DNA of 64,000 nt from Candidatus Brevundimonas colombiensis (lineage in GTDB: Bacteria; Pseudomonadota; Alphaproteobacteria; Caulobacterales; Caulobacteraceae): the NCBI GenBank assembly GCA_029202665.1, contig CP119326.1:2232001-2296000 (forward strand). The letters are read 5' to 3'. The position numbers were made by a program, and so were the translations under genes. The notes below the pieces were generated by a model. The model saw only the letters and a list, made by a program, of their open reading frames with translations, was not told the origin of the DNA and made no database searches. Below, one piece after another: positions 16,351-24,952 of this stretch; position 1 is the stretch's first letter, and the number at the start of each line of letters is the position of its first letter.

Positions 16351-16848
16351 TTGTACGCTCAAAACAAATCTTCCGCTGGACCGCGCCGCAACGGCTTCAA
16401 CCGCCCCGTTCCCATCCGTCTGCGCATGGGTCTGGTGATGCGGCGCAATATGGAGTTCGGGGCGCTGGGCGATGTGGAAGGGGCGTTGCGGGGCGAGGGC
16501 GTCGGGTTGGCGCCGATGTCGACCGGCGAGGCCAGTCTGTCGGCGGGCGGCGTGACCGTGCTGGCCACCGCGACGGCCAGGGACATTGCGGAAGGCCGGT
16601 TGAAGGGGCTGGTCGTGCCCGGCGGATCGAGCGACGAGGCGTCGCTGGCGGCGGTGCGTTCGCTGATCGATCTGGCCCGCGCCAATGAGTTGACCATCCT
16701 CGCCTTCGCCGACGGCGTCGCCCTGACGGCCGAACGGTTCGGGGTGGAGGTCGAAGCCGAGGCCGAGGCGGCCATTTTTGGCGGCGGTCAGCCGACCGTG
16801 CTGAACGAACGGGCGGACCTGTCCAAGGCGGTCGCGGCCCTGTCCTGA
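16351..16848 (+). CDS. DJ-1/PfpI-like (class I glutamine amidotransferase fold) protein lacking the cysteine
   Basis: A 165-residue protein resembling the DJ-1/PfpI fold: a glycine-rich strand-turn at GLVVPGGSSDEASLAAVRSLI (about residues 94-114) and the nucleophile-elbow position at ILAFADGVALTAERFG (about 123-138). Family members have Cys in A-I-C-H-G at that elbow; here the aligned residue is Ala, so it should not act as a peptidase or amidotransferase. The start is TTG at 16351 with AAAGGA 6 bases before it; the first 30 residues are basic and not part of the fold. Function unknown. Confidence 0.65.
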   Translation: MYAQNKSSAGPRRNGFNRPVPIRLRMGLVMRRNMEFGALGDVEGALRGEGVGLAPMSTGEASLSAGGVTVLATATARDIAEGRLKGLVVPGGSSDEASLAAVRSLIDLARANELTILAFADGVALTAERFGVEVEAEAEAAIFGGGQPTVLNERADLSKAVAALS

Positions 16849-16862
16849 TTGAATGGACCTGA

Positions 16863-17498
16863 TCAGACAGTTCTGAACAGAAGCATCAGGTTCTCGGCCG
16901 GCATGGGGACGCGCAGCGTGGCGATCAGGCCGTGGGCGCGGGCCAGGGCCTGAACGGCGTCGCGGTCGCGCAGGCCCCAGTCGGGATTGCGCGACTTCAG
17001 ACTGGTGTCGAAGGCGGCGTTGGACGGCGCCAATGGGACTTCCGCCTCGCGATAGGGGCCGTACAGAACCAGAAGGCCGCCCGGACGTCTCAGGGCCCGG
17101 CCCGCCAGATCCATCAGCCCCTCGGTCGCCGACCAGGGGCTGATGTGCGTCATGTTCGCGCAATAGAGGGCGTCGAACGGTCCGGTCGGCCATGTCGTCG
17201 GGTCCTGGCCGTCCAGGTCTAGCGGCGCCGCAAGATTGGGCAGGGCGGCAGTGCGGGTCCAGGCGGCGATGCTGTCGCGCGCCTCGGCGCTGGGGTCGCT
17301 GGGCGTCCAGCGCAGGCCGGGCATCGCTGACGAAAAGGCGACGGCGTGTTCGCCCGATCCCGAGGCGATCTCCAGCACCGATCCGGCGGCCGGGAGATGG
17401 GCGCGCAGGACGCGCAGGATCGGCTCCGCATTGCGGCGCGCGGCCGGCGAGGTCAGGGCGCCGTCCGGCAGGGCGGCGATGGAATCCAGACTGTTCAT
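16863..17498 (-). CDS. DUF938 SAM-dependent methyltransferase-like protein
   Basis: A 211-residue class I methyltransferase-fold protein of the DUF938 family. The SAM-binding motif I is VLEIASGSGEHAVAF (near residue 35), and the family block ALYCANMTHISPW follows near 105. It also carries RRPGGLLVLYGPYREAEV and the C-terminal NLMLLFR. The substrate is unknown. The ATG at 17498 gives MNSLDSIAALPDGA; the frame runs on to 17609 but without family similarity. It is divergent from pckG and converges on the DJ-1-like gene with 14 bases between stops. Confidence 0.86.
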   Translation of the reverse strand: MNSLDSIAALPDGALTSPAARRNAEPILRVLRAHLPAAGSVLEIASGSGEHAVAFSSAMPGLRWTPSDPSAEARDSIAAWTRTAALPNLAAPLDLDGQDPTTWPTGPFDALYCANMTHISPWSATEGLMDLAGRALRRPGGLLVLYGPYREAEVPLAPSNAAFDTSLKSRNPDWGLRDRDAVQALARAHGLIATLRVPMPAENLMLLFRTV

Positions 17499-17693
17499 AC
17501 GCCCTGATACCGCCAGACGGCGCTCAGGGCATCTGTGATTTCTCACCGCCAAAGACGGACGATCCGCCGATTTCTTGCACGATTTGACGCCGAAGGGCCG
17601 GGGGCGCAATTCGCCTGTAACAGTGCGTGATCGTAATGTTTTCGGGCCATGGCGGCGTCAGATCGCCAGGCCTCCTTTGCTCAGGAGACGTCC

Positions 17694-19541
17694 TTGTCCA
17701 TTTCCACCACGCCCGGATTGCGTCCGGCGCCCACCGCCCATGCCGGGCTGATCGCCTGGGTCGAGCAGATCGCCGCCCTGACCCGGCCCGCCCGCGTGCA
17801 CTGGTGCGACGGATCGGAGGCCGAGAAACAGGCCATCGTCGCCGATCTGCTGGCCAAGGGCACGCTGAAGGAACTGGATCAGGACAGGCGGCCGGGCTGC
17901 TACTACGCCGCCTCCGATCCGCGCGACGTGGCGCGGGTCGAAAGCCGGACCTTCATCTGTTCCGAGGACGAGGCGGACTCCGGGCCGACCAACAACTGGG
18001 CCGATCCGATCGAGATGCGCGACCGTCTGGCGGGCCTGTTCGACGGCTGCATGGCCGGGCGGACGATGTATGTCGCGCCCTTCTGCATGGGGCCGCTGGG
18101 CTCGGAAATCAGCGCCCTGGGCGTCGAGATCACCGACAGCGGCTATGTCGCCCTGTCGATGGGGGTGATGACCCGGATGGGCAAGCCGGCGCTGGATCAG
18201 CTGGGCGACAAGGGGGTGTTCGTGCCCGCCGTCCATACGCTGGGCGCGCCCTTGGCCGAGGGGCAGGCGGACGTGGCCTGGCCCTGCAACGACGACAAAT
18301 GGATCGTCCATTTCCCCGAGACGCGCGAAATCTGGTCCTATGGTTCGGGCTATGGCGGCAACGCCCTGTTGGGCAAGAAATGCTATGCGCTGCGGATCGC
18401 CTCGGTCATGGCCCGCGACGAGGGCTGGCTGGCCGAACATATGCTGATCCTGAAGCTGACCGATCCGAAGGGCCGGGCGAAATATGTGGCCGCGGCCTTC
18501 CCGAGTGCGTGCGGCAAGACCAATCTTGCGATGCTTCAGCCCAGCCTGCCGGGCTGGACGGCCGAGACCATCGGCGACGACATCGCGTGGATGCGGTTCG
18601 GCGACGACGGGCGATTATATGCGGTGAACCCGGAGGCGGGCTTCTTCGGCGTGGCGCCAGGCACCAGCCGCGACACCAACCACAATGCGCTCGAGACCCT
18701 GGCGACCAACACCATCTTCACCAACACCGCCCTGACCGCCGACGGCGACGTGTGGTGGGAGGGGATGACCAGGACCCCTCCCGAGGGCCTGACCAACTGG
18801 AAGGGGCAGCCGCACGATCCGGCGTCGGGCGAACCGGCGGCGCATCCGAACGCGCGCTTCGCCTCGCCCGCCAGCCAGTGCCCGGCCATCGCGCCGGAAT
18901 GGGAAGACCCGAAGGGCGTGCCGATCGACGCCATCCTGTTCGGCGGGCGTCGGGCCAGCGCGGTGCCGCTGGTGACGGAGGCGTTCGACTGGGAGCACGG
19001 CGTCTTCATGGGTTCGACCGTGGCGTCGGAGGGCACGGCGGCGGCCGAGAACAAGGTCGGCGAACTGCGTCGCGACCCGTTCGCCATGCTGCCCTTCTGC
19101 GGCTACAACATGGGGGACTATTTCGCCCACTGGCTGAAGATGGGGCAGGGGCGCGAGGCGTCGAAACTGCCGCGCATTTTCTTTGTCAACTGGTTCCGTA
19201 AGGATCAGGATGGGCGGTTCGTCTGGCCGGGCTTCGGCGACAACCTTCGTGTGCTGAAGTGGATCGCCGAGCGGATCGACGGCGAGGCCGAGGCGGTGGA
19301 CACGCCGGTCGGCCGGACGCCGTCGCCCGAGGCGCTGGACCTGTCGGGTCTGACGCTGACGCCGGAGCAGATGGCGATCCTGCTGGACGTGGACACCGGC
19401 GTCTGGGTCGAGGAGGCGGCGCTGATCCCCGACTTCTATCGCCGGTTCGGCGAGCGGCTGCCGACCGCCCTGTGGGACCAGCACGCGGCGCTGGTCGCGC
19501 GGCTGGACCGGGCGGCGGGCGCGGCTATGGCGGCGGAATAG
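17694..19541 (+). CDS. pckG: Phosphoenolpyruvate carboxykinase (GTP)
   Basis: Converts oxaloacetate and GTP to phosphoenolpyruvate, the entry to gluconeogenesis. The GTP type is shown by the kinase-1 loop FPSACGKTNLAML and by long conserved blocks such as GLTNWKGQPHDP, ILFGGRRASAVPLV and MLPFCGYNMGDYFAHWL. The start is set at TTG 17694 because AGGAG stands 6 bases before it and it gives 615 residues; an in-frame ATG at 17649 would add 15. The gene stands alone, with a divergent DUF938 gene upstream and a flavoprotein downstream. Confidence 0.93.
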   Translation: MSISTTPGLRPAPTAHAGLIAWVEQIAALTRPARVHWCDGSEAEKQAIVADLLAKGTLKELDQDRRPGCYYAASDPRDVARVESRTFICSEDEADSGPTNNWADPIEMRDRLAGLFDGCMAGRTMYVAPFCMGPLGSEISALGVEITDSGYVALSMGVMTRMGKPALDQLGDKGVFVPAVHTLGAPLAEGQADVAWPCNDDKWIVHFPETREIWSYGSGYGGNALLGKKCYALRIASVMARDEGWLAEHMLILKLTDPKGRAKYVAAAFPSACGKTNLAMLQPSLPGWTAETIGDDIAWMRFGDDGRLYAVNPEAGFFGVAPGTSRDTNHNALETLATNTIFTNTALTADGDVWWEGMTRTPPEGLTNWKGQPHDPASGEPAAHPNARFASPASQCPAIAPEWEDPKGVPIDAILFGGRRASAVPLVTEAFDWEHGVFMGSTVASEGTAAAENKVGELRRDPFAMLPFCGYNMGDYFAHWLKMGQGREASKLPRIFFVNWFRKDQDGRFVWPGFGDNLRVLKWIAERIDGEAEAVDTPVGRTPSPEALDLSGLTLTPEQMAILLDVDTGVWVEEAALIPDFYRRFGERLPTALWDQHAALVARLDRAAGAAMAAE

Positions 19542-19588
19542 TCAGCCGAGGCTTGCATTGAGGGCGTCGCGGGCCGATCAGACGGGCC

Positions 19589-20602
19589 GTGACGTCTTCT
19601 CCTCCCATCGTGATCGTCGGCGCGGGCGTGCTGGGCCTATGCACCGCGTTCGAACTGCATCGGCGCGGGCGATCCGTCGTGGTGATCGATCCGGGCGGAG
19701 CGAACGCCTCGGCCGTTGCTGCGGGCATGATCGCCCCGGCCATGGAGGCGGCGATCGACGACGCCTCGCCAGAATGCGCCGCCCTGTTTCGCGCCGCGCG
19801 CGACCTGTGGCCCGATTTCGCCACGGCCGCCGGAATCGCTTTGGCGAGACGCCGGGCGGAGTGGCGCGGCGGGGATGCGGCCGGGATCGCGGCGCGGATG
19901 CGGTCGCTGGGGTTTCAGGCGCATTTGCACGGCGACCGGGTCGTCACGGACGAGGATTATCAGGTCGATCCCGCCCAGGCGCTGGCGGCGATGAGGGCGA
20001 CCCTGGGCGATGCGGCGGTGATCGGCCGCGTGGAGGCGGTTTCGCGCTGGACCGACGGTTGGCGCGTGACGACGGATCGCGGGACGCTGACGGCGAGCGC
20101 CCTGGTGCTGGCGACGGGCGCTGATCCCGCCATTCCGGGCCTGCCCGAGGCGGTGCGCGAACAGGTCGACACGATCCAGCCCGTTCGCGGTCAGATCGGG
20201 ATGACGAAACAGGCGCTGGCCGGCCATGTGGTGCGCGGGCCGGGCGCCTATATCGCGCCGATGGGGGCGGGGGTGGTCGTGGGCGCGACGATGGAGTCGG
20301 GGCGTCGCGATACGAGGCCGGATGTGGCGACGGGCGAACGGCTGCTGGAGGCCGCCTGGCGCGTGCTGGGCCGACCGCCCGAGCCCCTGGAGATCGAATG
20401 GCGGGCGGGCGTGCGCGGGTCCAGCGCCGACGGCCTGCCGCTGGCGGGCGCCGCGCCGGGCGGGCAGGGGGTGTTCATGGCCCTGGCGCCGCGTCGCAAC
20501 GGCTGGCTGCTGGGGCCGCTGGTCGGGGCGGCGGTCGCCGATGCGATCGAGGGGGAGCCTGCGTCGCCGCACGCCCGCACCCTCGATCCCGGCCGGTTCT
20601 AG
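19589..20602 (+). CDS. FAD-dependent amino-acid oxidase family protein, ThiO-like
   Basis: A 337-residue flavoenzyme of the DAO family. The N-terminal Rossmann motif is IVIVGAGVLGLCTAFELHRRG followed by the acidic VVVIDPG strand end; the DAO C-terminal blocks include IEWRAGVRGSSADGLPLAG and VFMALAPRRNGWLLGPLVG. Similarity is closest to glycine oxidase ThiO, but no other thiamin genes are adjacent, so the substrate is uncertain. The start is GTG at 19589. Its 3' end overlaps the convergent tonB gene by 4 bases. Confidence 0.8.
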   Translation: MTSSPPIVIVGAGVLGLCTAFELHRRGRSVVVIDPGGANASAVAAGMIAPAMEAAIDDASPECAALFRAARDLWPDFATAAGIALARRRAEWRGGDAAGIAARMRSLGFQAHLHGDRVVTDEDYQVDPAQALAAMRATLGDAAVIGRVEAVSRWTDGWRVTTDRGTLTASALVLATGADPAIPGLPEAVREQVDTIQPVRGQIGMTKQALAGHVVRGPGAYIAPMGAGVVVGATMESGRRDTRPDVATGERLLEAAWRVLGRPPEPLEIEWRAGVRGSSADGLPLAGAAPGGQGVFMALAPRRNGWLLGPLVGAAVADAIEGEPASPHARTLDPGRF

Positions 20603-21333
20603 TCCGCCATCGCGAAGCGGACGGTGAAGTTGACCGTGGCGCCGTCGACGGGGCGGCCGTCCACGGTGCGCGGGTTCATGCGGAAGTCGCGCGTCAGGCT
20701 CTGGGCCGCGCGGCCGAAGCCCTGGCCGTTCGGGGTTTCACCGACGACGCGGCAGCCGGTCAGGCCGCCGTCCACCCGCACCACGCAGCTGAGGCTGGCG
20801 GAGCCCGGCGTGCCGTTCTCGGCCGCGCGGGTCGGATAGGCCCGCGCCATCTGCGCCGCAGACGGACGGCTGGCCCAGCTCGGATTGTTGATCACCGAGG
20901 GCGCACGGGGCGGGGTCTCGACCGTCGCCGTGCCGCCTTCGACGCCCGTGGGCGCCGTGCTGACGATCAGCTGTCCGGGCGGGGCCGTGTTCGCCGGGTT
21001 CTCGGGCGGGGTCAGGGCGACGGGCGGAACGGTGGTCGGCACGGTCAGGGTCGGCTTGTGGATCGGCGTCGGCGGGGCCGCCGTGACCGTGGGCGGGAGG
21101 GGTTTGGGCTTGGGCGTCTCCATCGTGACGATGAAGGGCGGGTCATCGACCACCGGCTGATCGGCCAGGCCGCTCAGCTCGAACCGTTGATTGTAAAGCA
21201 CGATCCCGGCCCCGACGTGCAGGATCACCGAGACGCCGATGGCGGCCAGCATCCAGCGCGGGATGGGTTTCTTGCGTTCCCCGAAGTCGATGGGGCTGAT
21301 CAAGCCGGGTCCGCCGGCGGTTTGCATCATCAT
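20599..21333 (-). CDS. TonB-family energy transducer
   Basis: A 244-residue protein with a single N-terminal membrane helix (about residues 28-46, WMLAAIGVSVILHVGAGIVLY), a long periplasmic Pro/Thr-rich linker (PKPKPLPPTVTAAPP and onward) and a C-terminal TonB domain with ASLSCVVRVDGGLTGCRVVGETP and the closing block VNFTVRFAMAD. It transmits proton-motive force to outer-membrane receptors through ExbB/ExbD, which are not in this window. The paired cysteines in the C-terminal domain may form a disulfide. It is divergent from the transglycosylase gene. Confidence 0.85.
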   Translation of the reverse strand: MMMQTAGGPGLISPIDFGERKKPIPRWMLAAIGVSVILHVGAGIVLYNQRFELSGLADQPVVDDPPFIVTMETPKPKPLPPTVTAAPPTPIHKPTLTVPTTVPPVALTPPENPANTAPPGQLIVSTAPTGVEGGTATVETPPRAPSVINNPSWASRPSAAQMARAYPTRAAENGTPGSASLSCVVRVDGGLTGCRVVGETPNGQGFGRAAQSLTRDFRMNPRTVDGRPVDGATVNFTVRFAMAD

Positions 21334-21442
21334 GGCCTAACTCCCTCGTTCACCGCCCCCGCAGCGCCCGTAAGGCCAAGTTGAGCGCGCAGGTTGTGGC
21401 GGCTTTGCGGCAGGACGCCCGCGTTCGACCAATGTCGATCCG

Positions 21443-21457
21443 TTACGCTGTCGTTAA
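21443..21457. promoter_or_regulatory. CtrA-like box 1 upstream of the transglycosylase
   Basis: TTAC-N7-TTAA, one mismatch from the Caulobacter CtrA consensus TTAA-N7-TTAA. It lies 43 bases upstream of the transglycosylase ATG and is followed by a second box in tandem. The spacing of exactly 7 is the key point. CtrA binding is inferred, not shown. Confidence 0.45.
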
Positions 21458-21460
21458 GGA

Positions 21461-21476
21461 TTAGGGATTGGTTAAC
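21461..21476. promoter_or_regulatory. CtrA-like box 2 upstream of the transglycosylase
   Basis: TTAG-N7-TTAAC, one mismatch from the CtrA consensus and including the frequent trailing C. It is 24 bases before the ATG at 21500 and begins 18 bases after box 1. Tandem boxes are usual at strongly CtrA-controlled promoters. Confidence 0.5.
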
Positions 21477-21499
21477 CACGTTCGCCGACCATCGCGCGC

Positions 21500-22297
21500 A
21501 TGGGCATCGGAGCGATTCCATCGGCGGGCGGCGTGGAGGCGGCGATCAGGCGCGCCTCGGCGGCCGTGGGCGTCGACTACGACTTCATGGTCAAGACCGC
21601 TCGCCGCGAAAGCGCGATGAACCCCTCGGCCAAGGCCCCGACCTCCTCGGCGGCGGGCCTGTTCCAGTTCATCGAACAGACCTGGCTGGGCACGGTCAAG
21701 CAGCACGGCGCCCAGCACGGCTATGGCCAGTACGCCGACCTGATCCATCGCGGATCGGACGGGCGCTGGCGGGTGGAGGGTTCGGCGCGCAACGTGGTGC
21801 TGGACCTGCGGTTCGATCCGCACGCGGCCTCGGCCATGGCGGCGGAACTGACGGCGTCGAACGCCGCCTATCTGCGCGGACGCACCGGCAAGGAGCCGGG
21901 GGCGGGCGATCTCTACGCCGCGCACTTCCTGGGTCCGGCGGGGGCGGCGGACCTGATGCAGGCGATGGACCGCAATCCGGCCGGCAGCGCGGCGGCGATG
22001 TTCCCGCAGGCGGCGCGCGCCAACCGCAGCATCTTCTATCGCGACGGGCGAGCCGCGACGGTGGCCGAGGTTCACGCCAATCTGCAACGCACGGCGGGCC
22101 AGGGCGCCCCGGCGGCGGGGGCGGGGGAGGCGCGATATTCGACGCCCAGCCTGAGCGAACAGGACCAGATGCTGGCCGCGCGGCTGGATCGGCTGAAGCA
22201 GGATCAGGGGCTTCTGGCCCTGCTGCTGGGGCAGGACGGGTCGTCCAGCAGCGGCTTCGGCGGCGCCTTTTCCCCAACGGGCAAGGAAACGACCTGA
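21500..22297 (+). CDS. Lytic transglycosylase, SLT domain
   Basis: A 265-residue protein that cleaves the glycan backbone of peptidoglycan. The SLT core runs from about residue 12 to 165: catalytic Glu is E37 in KTARRESAMNP, followed by SSAAGLFQFIEQTWLG and the Tyr/Ala-rich region to YAAHFLGPAGAADL. The C-terminal 100 residues are Ala/Gly-rich and end in a short coiled region (ARLDRLKQDQGLLALLLG). No signal peptide is obvious at the ATG, so export may use another route or an alternative start. Tandem CtrA-like boxes upstream suggest a role in flagellum, pilus or division assembly. Confidence 0.85.
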   Translation: MGIGAIPSAGGVEAAIRRASAAVGVDYDFMVKTARRESAMNPSAKAPTSSAAGLFQFIEQTWLGTVKQHGAQHGYGQYADLIHRGSDGRWRVEGSARNVVLDLRFDPHAASAMAAELTASNAAYLRGRTGKEPGAGDLYAAHFLGPAGAADLMQAMDRNPAGSAAAMFPQAARANRSIFYRDGRAATVAEVHANLQRTAGQGAPAAGAGEARYSTPSLSEQDQMLAARLDRLKQDQGLLALLLGQDGSSSSGFGGAFSPTGKETT

Positions 22298-22319
22298 GTC
22301 GGTGAATTTCAACCGATGG

Positions 22320-22334
22320 TAAACCGCCCATTAA
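22320..22334. promoter_or_regulatory. CtrA-like box upstream of the first DUF2336 gene
   Basis: TAAA-N7-TTAA, one mismatch from TTAA-N7-TTAA, ending 51 bases before the ATG at 22386. The position suits overlap with a -35/-10 region. Binding by CtrA is inferred. Confidence 0.45.
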
Positions 22335-22385
22335 GCATGGCAGTCTCATTTTGGGATCAACGCCCGATTCCCTGACGAGCCGTCC

Positions 22386-23525
22386 ATGACCGCCTATCGC
22401 GCACGCCTGACCGAAGTGGACATTCGTCGCCTGATCAAGGCGGCCGACGACGACGAGCGCGCCGAGGCGGCGCACAAGCTGTGCCGCAACATGGAGCGCG
22501 CCGAACTGGGTGAAGAGGACCGCGCCGCGGCCCAGAAGATCCTGCGTATGCTGGCCAACGACGCGGCCGAACTGGTGCGGCGGGCCATGGCGGTGACGCT
22601 GAAGGCGTCGGACCTGATCCCCAACGACGTGGCGAGAAAGCTGGCCGGGGACCTGGACAGCATCGCCCTGCCGATCATCGCCGCCTCGCCCGCCTTCAGC
22701 GACAAGGATCTGATCGAGATCGTGCGCGCCGGTTCGGCCGTGCGGCAGGTGGCGGTGGCGGGCCGGGCGCGGGTGTCGCGCGACGTGGCCGACGTTCTGG
22801 CCGGCGAGGGGTGCGAGCAGGCTGTGCGGGTGCTGGCCGCCAACGACAACGCCGATCTGTCCGAGCCGTCCCTGGCCCTGGTTGTCGAACGGTTCGCCGA
22901 GGCGCCGGAGGTGCTGACCGCCGTGGCCTATCGCCAGGTTCTGCCGCTGCAGGTCACCGAACGGCTGATCCAGCTGGCCAGCGACACGGTGCGCGAGCAT
23001 CTGATCAGCCGCCATGCGGTGGCGCCCGAGACCGCCATCCGCCTGGCCCAATATGCGCGAGAGCGCACGACGATCGATCTGGTGGATCAGGCGGGCGTCA
23101 GCGCGGACATGGCCGCCTTCATGACGCAACTGAATGCGCGCCGGGTGTTGAACGCCTCGCTGCTGCTGCGCGGTCTGGCGCGGGGGCAGATGGCCATGTT
23201 CGAACATGGTCTGGCCGAACTGGCCAATACGCCCCATCACCGCGCCTGGCTGATGGTTCACGACGCCGGACCGCTAGGGCTTAAGGCCATCTATGACCGG
23301 GCGGGACTGCCGCCGCGCCTGTTCCCCGCCTTCCGCGCCGGGGTGGACACCTGGCGCGCCCTGGCGGCCGAGGGGATCGACACCTCAAGCGCCCTGTTCC
23401 GCGACCAGATGCTGGAGCGGTTCCTGACCCAAAGGCCGAATGTGCTGCGCGACGACCTGGCCTATCTGATGGAAAGACTGGACCAGTCGCCCGCCGCCGG
23501 TCCAGCCGCCGCCAACGCCGCCTGA
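22386..23525 (+). CDS. DUF2336 domain protein
   Basis: A 379-residue, almost wholly alpha-helical protein of the DUF2336 family, with HEAT-like repeats visible as recurring helical pairs (LANDAAELVRRAMAVTLKAS, IIAASPAFSDKDLIEIV). The family is common in alphaproteobacteria with no proven biochemical role; its members are often under cell-cycle or motility control. No signal peptide or membrane helix, so cytoplasmic. A CtrA-like box stands upstream, and a good intrinsic terminator follows. A second DUF2336 gene lies 1.4 kb downstream on the other strand. Confidence 0.85.
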   Translation: MTAYRARLTEVDIRRLIKAADDDERAEAAHKLCRNMERAELGEEDRAAAQKILRMLANDAAELVRRAMAVTLKASDLIPNDVARKLAGDLDSIALPIIAASPAFSDKDLIEIVRAGSAVRQVAVAGRARVSRDVADVLAGEGCEQAVRVLAANDNADLSEPSLALVVERFAEAPEVLTAVAYRQVLPLQVTERLIQLASDTVREHLISRHAVAPETAIRLAQYARERTTIDLVDQAGVSADMAAFMTQLNARRVLNASLLLRGLARGQMAMFEHGLAELANTPHHRAWLMVHDAGPLGLKAIYDRAGLPPRLFPAFRAGVDTWRALAAEGIDTSSALFRDQMLERFLTQRPNVLRDDLAYLMERLDQSPAAGPAAANAA

Positions 23526-23537
23526 TTGCAAAAAGAC

Positions 23538-23566
23538 AAAAGGCCCGCCAGTCGGCCGGCCTTTTT
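23538..23566. terminator. Intrinsic terminator between convergent genes
   Basis: AAAAGGCCCGCC (23538-23549), loop AGTC, then GGCCGGCCTTTT (23554-23565) with a further T: a 12-base stem with one mismatch, an A-run on the 5' side and a T-run on the 3' side. It is therefore able to end transcripts from both the DUF2336 gene (+) and the Hpt gene (-). Confidence 0.85.
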
Positions 23567-23589
23567 CCCTATCGGGGTTTCAGCCTGGT

Positions 23590-24066
23590 TCAGCCGGCCA
23601 GGTGCTGGGCGACACGCTGTTCCAGGGTTTCAACCAGGGCGCGGCCGGTGGGGTGTTCGTCGGTCTTGATCTGATCGCGGACCACGGCGCGGATGGCGTC
23701 GATATGGGCGTCCAGCACCGCCACGGGGGCCGACATCCGGCGTTCGGCGTCGTCCAGCATCTTGCACAGCGATCCGGCGATGCGGGTCACGAGCGGGTAT
23801 TCATAGGTCGTGCCCAGGCCCTTCAGGTCATGGGCGCGGAAATACAGGGCCTCGGCGGTGGCGGGGGTATAGCCCTGCTCACGGATGTCGGCCTGGGCCT
23901 TGTCCAGCTTGACGATCTCGTCGTTCAACCACTGGCCGAACTGGGCCGACATGGCCTTCAGCGCCTCTTCGGCCTTGGCGATGGCGTCGGCGTTGATGCC
24001 GAAGCCGCCGCCGACCTTCAGGCGCAGGGCGTTGGTCGGGGGGGTGATCTGCGCCGGGTTGCTCAT
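23590..24066 (-). CDS. Hpt-domain phosphotransfer protein
   Basis: A 158-residue histidine phosphotransfer protein. The Hpt core has the motif FRAHDLKGLGTTYEYPLV with phospho-accepting H79, set in a helical bundle, and no kinase or receiver domain. It would relay phosphate between a hybrid kinase and a response regulator in the cytoplasm. The start at 24066 is chosen because GGAG lies 6 bases before it; an ATG at 24078 would add 4 residues. Neighbouring DUF2336 and transglycosylase genes with CtrA-like boxes make a link to cell-cycle signalling plausible but unproven. Confidence 0.85.
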   Translation of the reverse strand: MSNPAQITPPTNALRLKVGGGFGINADAIAKAEEALKAMSAQFGQWLNDEIVKLDKAQADIREQGYTPATAEALYFRAHDLKGLGTTYEYPLVTRIAGSLCKMLDDAERRMSAPVAVLDAHIDAIRAVVRDQIKTDEHPTGRALVETLEQRVAQHLAG

Positions 24067-24126
24067 GGCGGGCTCCATAGGTCTTTCGCGGACACTAGGC
24101 TGCTTGGCTTAAGAAGCCGTCACCAG

Positions 24127-24921
24127 TCAGTTGGCGAACTGTTCGGCCATCACCCGTTCGTCGAACGAGCGACCGGCGTCGAACAACATGGTCAGGGCCA
24201 CGTCGCGTCGTTCGCGCACCTCCACCCTGGCGACGCGGCGGACTTCGAAATTGTCGGCGGTGGCCGAGACGGGGCGCTTGTCCGCCTCCAGCACGTCGAA
24301 CCGTACCTTGGCGCCGTGGGACAGCAAGGCGCCGCGCCATCGCCGAGGCCGAAAGGCGCTGATCGGCGTCAGGGCCAGGATACGGGCGTCGAGCGGTATG
24401 ATTGGGCCGTGGGCCGACAGGTTGTAGGCGGTCGACCCGGCGGGGGTGGCCACCAGACAGCCGTCGCAGGACAGTTCCTCCAGCCGCACGCGGTCGTCGA
24501 CGGTGATCCTGAGCTTGGCGCTCTGGCGGGTCTGGCGCAGCAGGGAGACCTCGTTGATGGCCAGGCCGGTGTGGACCTCGCCCGCCTCGGTCCAGGCGTC
24601 CATCTGCAACGGATGAATGAGGGTTCGTTCGGCGGTGACGATCCGCTCCAGCAGGTCGTCTTCCTCATAATCGTTCATCAGGAAGCCGACGGAACCCCGG
24701 TTCATCCCATAGACGGGCGTGCGGCGGCGCATATTGCCGTGCAGCGTCTCCAGCATCTGACCGTCGCCGCCCAAGGCCACGATCACGTCGGCCTCTTCCT
24801 CGGCCACCGCGCCATAACGGGCGATCAGGGCCGCCCGCGCGTCCTGCGCCTCGGGTCGGTCGCTGGCCACGAACGCCAGGGCGGGGACGGGCACGGTCGA
24901 GGAGGGCGCGGTCTGGGTCAC
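24127..24921 (-). CDS. nadK: NAD kinase
   Basis: Phosphorylates NAD to NADP using ATP or polyphosphate. The 264-residue protein has the diagnostic GGDG at residues 51-54 (ADVIVALGGDGQML), the NE motif in AINEVSLLR, and the Gly-rich block CDGCLVATPAGSTAYNLSA. The ATG at 24921 gives a normal N-terminus. It lies upstream of the Hpt gene on the same strand with a 60-base gap and downstream of the second DUF2336 gene with 31 bases between. Confidence 0.95.
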   Translation of the reverse strand: MTQTAPSSTVPVPALAFVASDRPEAQDARAALIARYGAVAEEEADVIVALGGDGQMLETLHGNMRRRTPVYGMNRGSVGFLMNDYEEDDLLERIVTAERTLIHPLQMDAWTEAGEVHTGLAINEVSLLRQTRQSAKLRITVDDRVRLEELSCDGCLVATPAGSTAYNLSAHGPIIPLDARILALTPISAFRPRRWRGALLSHGAKVRFDVLEADKRPVSATADNFEVRRVARVEVRERRDVALTMLFDAGRSFDERVMAEQFAN

Positions 24922-24952
24922 GGCGCGACGTGAGCCGAGCTTTGAGGCGAAG

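Noticed and set aside
16160..16438. A 92-codon plus-strand frame before the DJ-1-like gene
   Set aside because: It has no similarity I recognise, overlaps the better-supported gene at 16351 and lacks a ribosome-binding site.
20599..21333. Complete Ton system
   Set aside because: Only the TonB-like transducer is present; no ExbB, ExbD or receptor gene is adjacent.
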